From Anaerolineaceae bacterium UBA5311 (GTDB lineage Bacteria; Chloroflexota; Anaerolineae; Anaerolineales; Anaerolineaceae), in contig DHRN01000095.1 of NCBI GenBank assembly GCA_002411175.1, forward strand, positions 43,156 through 50,810: a stretch of 7,655 nucleotides of DNA, written 5' to 3'. Numbering within the stretch: the stretch's first letter is position 1; the number at the start of each line of letters is the position of its first letter. The notes beneath the pieces were generated by a model. It was not told the DNA's origin, searched no databases, and was given only the letters and a program-made list of their open reading frames with translations. Shown here piece by piece: positions 5,277 through 7,655 of the stretch. A program made the position numbers and the translations under genes.

Positions 5277-5282
5277 AAGGAG
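5277..5282 (+). promoter_or_regulatory. Ribosome binding site fixing the lipoprotein 2 start
   Basis: AAGGAG lies 8 nt before ATG 5291. The in-frame GTG at 5282 overlaps this site and so cannot be the start it serves. Confidence 0.85.
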
Positions 5283-5290
5283 TGAGAGAA

Positions 5291-6529
5291 ATGAATGAAA
5301 AACCTAATACCAAAAAGAATGTCCTCGTGCTGGTTGGCATTTTCCTGGTGACAGCACTGGTAATTTCTGCTTGTGTTATGCCTGGTCCTGTCCAGCCGAC
5401 TGTTGATCCAATCGAACAGGCGATGCAGACCTTGCAGGCACAGGCAACTCAAGATTTTTATTCGACAGTGGTTAGCCAGCTTACGGCTACATCAGAGGTG
5501 CCTCCAGGCACCACTCCTGACCCGACCAATATTAATCAGATCCCTGGCAACACACAGGTGCCAACCGTCGCGATAACCCAGATCGTTAGCACGCCGGTTC
5601 CAACCCAAATCCCGACGGCTGCTTTCACGCCTACACAAATTCCGCCGACGCCAACGCCAAGACCCTGTTATCAGGTCAGCTTCGTTAGTGATGTGACCAT
5701 CCCCGATGGCAGCAAAATTGTCGCCGGGACAAGCTTCACCAAGACATGGCGGCTGAAAAACTCGGGTACCTGTAAATGGGATACTGGTTTTGACATTGTC
5801 TTTGTCAGTGGGCACCAGCTTGGCGCAAATGCGGTTTACGATTTCCCCAAGGATGTCGCCCCGGGTGAAACAGTCGATATCAGCATCAACATGGTTGCCC
5901 CGCTGGCGATGGGGAAGTACGAATCGAACTGGATGCTCTTTAGCAACAATGGAATTCGCTTTGGTACCGGCAGCGATTCAAAAGGTCCTTTCTGGGCAAG
6001 AATCGAGAGTGTCGATGGCAAGGGCATTGTCTATAATTTTGCAGACAGAGCTTGCGATGCCAAATGGTCCAGCGGGTCCAGGGGAAGCTTGCCCTGCCCG
6101 GGTGACGAAAAGCAACCAGGGGATGGGTATGTCGTTGCCAAAAATAAGCCGGTTCGTGAGGATGGTGGGGTTGAAAACGAAGCTGGTCTGATTACCCGCC
6201 CCAATAACGCTAATGATGGCTATATCCAGGGTATTTACCCCGCCTTCCGGATCAAAGATGGTGATAAGTTCCACGCGGCAGTGCAATGTGCAGGTAATAC
6301 TCCCGGTTGTAAACTAAAATTTGAACTCTATATTCGCGAAGTTGGCGGTAGTTTTGTGGAACTTGGCGAATGGCGGGAAGTTTATGACCAAATGTGGACC
6401 TATGTCGAGGTTGACCTGTCAGCGTACGCCGGCAAGGATGTTGAATTCTCATTGGTTGCCTGGAATGACGGTTCTACAACCAATAATATTGGTTTGTGGC
6501 TCTACCCGGTAATTGACCGGACGAAGTAA
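5291..6529 (+). CDS. Lipoprotein with NBR1-type (FW) Ig domain plus C-terminal beta-rich domain
   Basis: This is a predicted surface lipoprotein of 412 aa and a paralogue of the upstream gene with an added domain. It has a signal peptide with lipobox ISAC (Cys28), a short helical stretch (about 39-66) and a Pro/Thr/Gln linker (68-125) ending PTPTPRP. The FW/NBR1 Ig domain (126-238) carries W153, W163, W214 and W235 and the Cys126/Cys161 pair, with the same 35-residue spacing as its neighbour. The C-terminal region (about 245-412) has four cysteines (255, 269, 333, 340) and alternating hydrophobic strands suggesting a beta-sandwich such as a carbohydrate- or ligand-binding module. I recall similar C-terminal domains in hypothetical Chloroflexota proteins but cannot name a family. 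The function is unknown; extracellular binding is inference from the architecture. Confidence 0.93.
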   Translation: MNEKPNTKKNVLVLVGIFLVTALVISACVMPGPVQPTVDPIEQAMQTLQAQATQDFYSTVVSQLTATSEVPPGTTPDPTNINQIPGNTQVPTVAITQIVSTPVPTQIPTAAFTPTQIPPTPTPRPCYQVSFVSDVTIPDGSKIVAGTSFTKTWRLKNSGTCKWDTGFDIVFVSGHQLGANAVYDFPKDVAPGETVDISINMVAPLAMGKYESNWMLFSNNGIRFGTGSDSKGPFWARIESVDGKGIVYNFADRACDAKWSSGSRGSLPCPGDEKQPGDGYVVAKNKPVREDGGVENEAGLITRPNNANDGYIQGIYPAFRIKDGDKFHAAVQCAGNTPGCKLKFELYIREVGGSFVELGEWREVYDQMWTYVEVDLSAYAGKDVEFSLVAWNDGSTTNNIGLWLYPVIDRTK

Positions 6530-6553
6530 GCAAAACTTCTCCTTGAACTATAA

Positions 6554-6579
6554 AAGGGACGACTTTTCAGCCGTCCCTT
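6554..6579 (+). terminator. Hairpin after lipoprotein 2, weak terminator on + strand
   Basis: AAGGGACG (6554-6561) and CGTCCCTT (6572-6579) form a perfect 8-bp stem with a 10-nt loop, 25 nt after the stop. The + strand has only TT then CATG after the stem, so the T-run is poor. On the minus strand the stem is followed by TTTTAT, which looks more like a terminator, but no minus-strand gene is visible. Its right arm overlaps the -35 region of the likely tpiA promoter. Confidence 0.55.
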
Positions 6580-6591
6580 CATGTTAGAATT

Positions 6592-6600
6592 TACCTATCA
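6592..6600 (+). promoter_or_regulatory. Likely extended -10 promoter of tpiA
   Basis: TGTTAGAAT is a TGn-extended -10 with TAGAAT at 6595-6600 (5 of 6 matches). There is no -35 match at the right distance, where the right arm of the preceding hairpin sits; extended -10 promoters can do without one. Transcription from about 6607 would leave a leader of about 20 nt holding the AGGAG site. Confidence 0.5.
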
Positions 6601-6610
6601 ACAAGGAAAG

Positions 6611-6615
6611 AGGAG
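6611..6615 (+). promoter_or_regulatory. Ribosome binding site of tpiA with unusual spacing
   Basis: AGGAG is 12 nt before ATG 6628, longer than the usual 5-9 nt. An in-frame CTG at 6622 would have a 6-nt gap and would add two residues (read as Met-Lys). A weak GAAG (6624-6627) touches the ATG. The ATG is kept because it gives the family-typical N-terminus. Confidence 0.6.
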
Positions 6616-6627
6616 AATATACTGAAG

Positions 6628-7389
6628 ATGAAAAACCGTAAACCAATGGTTGCTGGTAATTGGAAAATGAACAAAACGTTCAGTGAAGCCAAAGAGCTCC
6701 TGGACGCGTTAAAAAGGGAATTGGAAGGGATTGACTCGGTAGACCTGGTGGTTTGCCCCACTTTCGTGAGCCTGCCACTGGCTAAAGAAGCCCTGGCTGG
6801 AAGCAATATCAAAGTTGGTGCACAAAATTTACACTGGGAAGAATCCGGGGCATATACTGGCGAAGTTTCTGCCAAAATGTTGAAAGATTATTGTGATTAT
6901 GTCATCATTGGTCACTCCGAACGAAGGGCGATGTTCGGTGAAACTGATGAAACCGTTAACAAGAAAGTATTTGCCGCCCTGGCTGCCGGATTAAATCCAA
7001 TTGTATGTGTCGGTGAGACCCTTGAAGAGAACGAAGCTGGCGAGACGGCAAAAGTTGTTGGACGCATGGTGCGCGAAGGCTTGAAGGGACTAACCCATGA
7101 ACAAGCTGAGCAAGTAGTGATCGCATATGAACCGGTCTGGGCGATCGGCACAGGCAAGACTGCCACCCCCGAACAAGCAAACGATATCCATAAGAATGTT
7201 GTTCGTCCAATTCTGCGTGAGATGTTTGGGCAGGAGATTGGTGACGGCATGCGCGTCCTCTATGGCGGTTCGGTCAAACCAGGAAACGCCGTGGAACTGT
7301 TTGGACAATCTGATATCGATGGCGGTTTGATTGGTGGCGCCAGCCTGAAGGCTGAAGATTTTGTCGGGATTGTAAAAGGTGCGCTGTAG
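6628..7389 (+). CDS. tpiA: Triosephosphate isomerase
   Basis: TIM interconverts dihydroxyacetone phosphate and glyceraldehyde 3-phosphate, supplying the GAPDH substrate; it is a cytoplasmic TIM-barrel enzyme, usually a dimer. The 253-aa length is normal. Active-site residues are all present: Asn11 and Lys13 in AGNWKMN, His96 in IIGHSERR (93-100), and the base Glu168 in AYEPVWAIGTGK (166-177), which also begins flexible loop 6. YGGSVKPGN (212-220) and GGLIGGASL (232-240) form the phosphate-binding end. It is separated from gap-pgk by two lipoprotein genes and seems to have its own extended -10 promoter. The start is ATG 6628; CTG 6622 is an alternative because of ribosome-site spacing. No good terminator follows. 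Confidence 0.99.
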   Translation: MKNRKPMVAGNWKMNKTFSEAKELLDALKRELEGIDSVDLVVCPTFVSLPLAKEALAGSNIKVGAQNLHWEESGAYTGEVSAKMLKDYCDYVIIGHSERRAMFGETDETVNKKVFAALAAGLNPIVCVGETLEENEAGETAKVVGRMVREGLKGLTHEQAEQVVIAYEPVWAIGTGKTATPEQANDIHKNVVRPILREMFGQEIGDGMRVLYGGSVKPGNAVELFGQSDIDGGLIGGASLKAEDFVGIVKGAL

Positions 7390-7655
7390 TCTGTTCGATT
7401 TTTCGATATTGGAAAACCGCCTTTTTGTGAGCGCGGTATTGAATTAATCGTGTAATTTCGCCTACGGCTTTTTGTCATCGAGACTCGTCCCAACGAGCCA
7501 TTTTACCATTGCGCCGCTTTTGCGAAGCACACCGCGGCGGGGCAAACGGATTGTCAACAATATTTAGGGATGCCAACAACGTTTTCAGGCATAAAATGGC
7601 TCAGGAACGCAGGGTGAATGTCCGCTGCAATTACCCGTGTCAAGTCAAATGATAA
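7390..7655. other. Non-coding region downstream of tpiA with weak hairpins
   Basis: No convincing gene is seen on either strand. There are three modest inverted repeats: ACCGC/GCGGT (7416-7420 and 7433-7437), CTCGT/ACGAG with a CCCA loop (7484-7497), and CGCCGC/GCGGCG (7512-7517 and 7534-7539, 16-nt loop, with GCTT/AAGC nested inside). None has a proper T-run on the + strand. ATTGT-CA-ACAAT (7550-7561) is an operator-like palindrome. An 18-codon ORF (7596-7652) closes the window and is discussed in the findings. Confidence 0.6.

Noticed and set aside
7416..7437. Terminator for tpiA
   Set aside because: The stem is only 5 bp with a 12-nt loop, and on the + strand no T-run follows. The minus-strand reading has TTTT but serves no visible gene.
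7260..7493. 77-codon minus-strand frame spanning the end of tpiA
   Set aside because: More than half is antisense to tpiA, the remainder covers weak hairpins, and no motif or ribosome site was found.
219..7650. CAAGTCAAAT near both window ends as an attachment-site pair
   Set aside because: It is only 10 identical bases in AT-rich DNA, with no integrase and only housekeeping genes between. Chance is the simpler explanation.

Overview
The window reads as a piece of a bacterial chromosome, most likely from the phylum Chloroflexota (Anaerolineae-like). The basis is the pair of lipoproteins with Pro/Thr linkers and NBR1-type 'four-tryptophan' Ig domains, the long membrane-anchored YvcK protein, mid-range GC and the style of the intergenic repeats. 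This lineage call is inference from family knowledge, not from a search. All six convincing genes lie on the + strand.

Layout. 1-180: a repeat-rich stretch (43-bp tandem units with a hairpin-forming core, then a related hairpin in the opposite orientation). 260-288: a near-consensus sigma-70-type promoter placed so that the yvcK-like gene (293-1630) is probably translated from a leaderless or near-leaderless mRNA. 1673-1678: gap promoter -10, then gap (1747-2802), a strong intercistronic hairpin (2826-2863) and pgk (2880-4058), closed by a textbook terminator (4073-4101). 4102-4400: a non-coding mosaic of several repeat families. 4473-5168 and 5291-6529: two lipoproteins sharing one architecture (lipobox, short helix, low-complexity linker, FW/NBR1 Ig domain), the second with an extra C-terminal beta-rich domain. 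Each is followed by a hairpin. 6628-7389: tpiA with its own likely extended -10 promoter. 7390-7655: non-coding, with hairpins and an 18-codon ORF.

How the genes fit together. GAPDH, phosphoglycerate kinase and triosephosphate isomerase catalyse adjoining steps of the triose part of glycolysis/gluconeogenesis. YvcK-family proteins are known in Firmicutes and Actinobacteria as UDP-sugar-binding factors needed for normal growth and envelope synthesis on gluconeogenic carbon. A YvcK homologue directly upstream of gap-pgk therefore suggests a shared central-carbon theme. The two surface lipoproteins sit between pgk and tpiA with their own expression signals. Nothing in the sequence ties them directly to glycolysis.

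No wholly new system (defence island, CRISPR, mobile element with transposase) is visible. The best leads are the leaderless yvcK promoter, the covarying REP-like hairpin family whose array is flipped between two loci, the structured gap-pgk junction, and the FW-domain lipoprotein pair, one of which carries a CxxCxxC linker.
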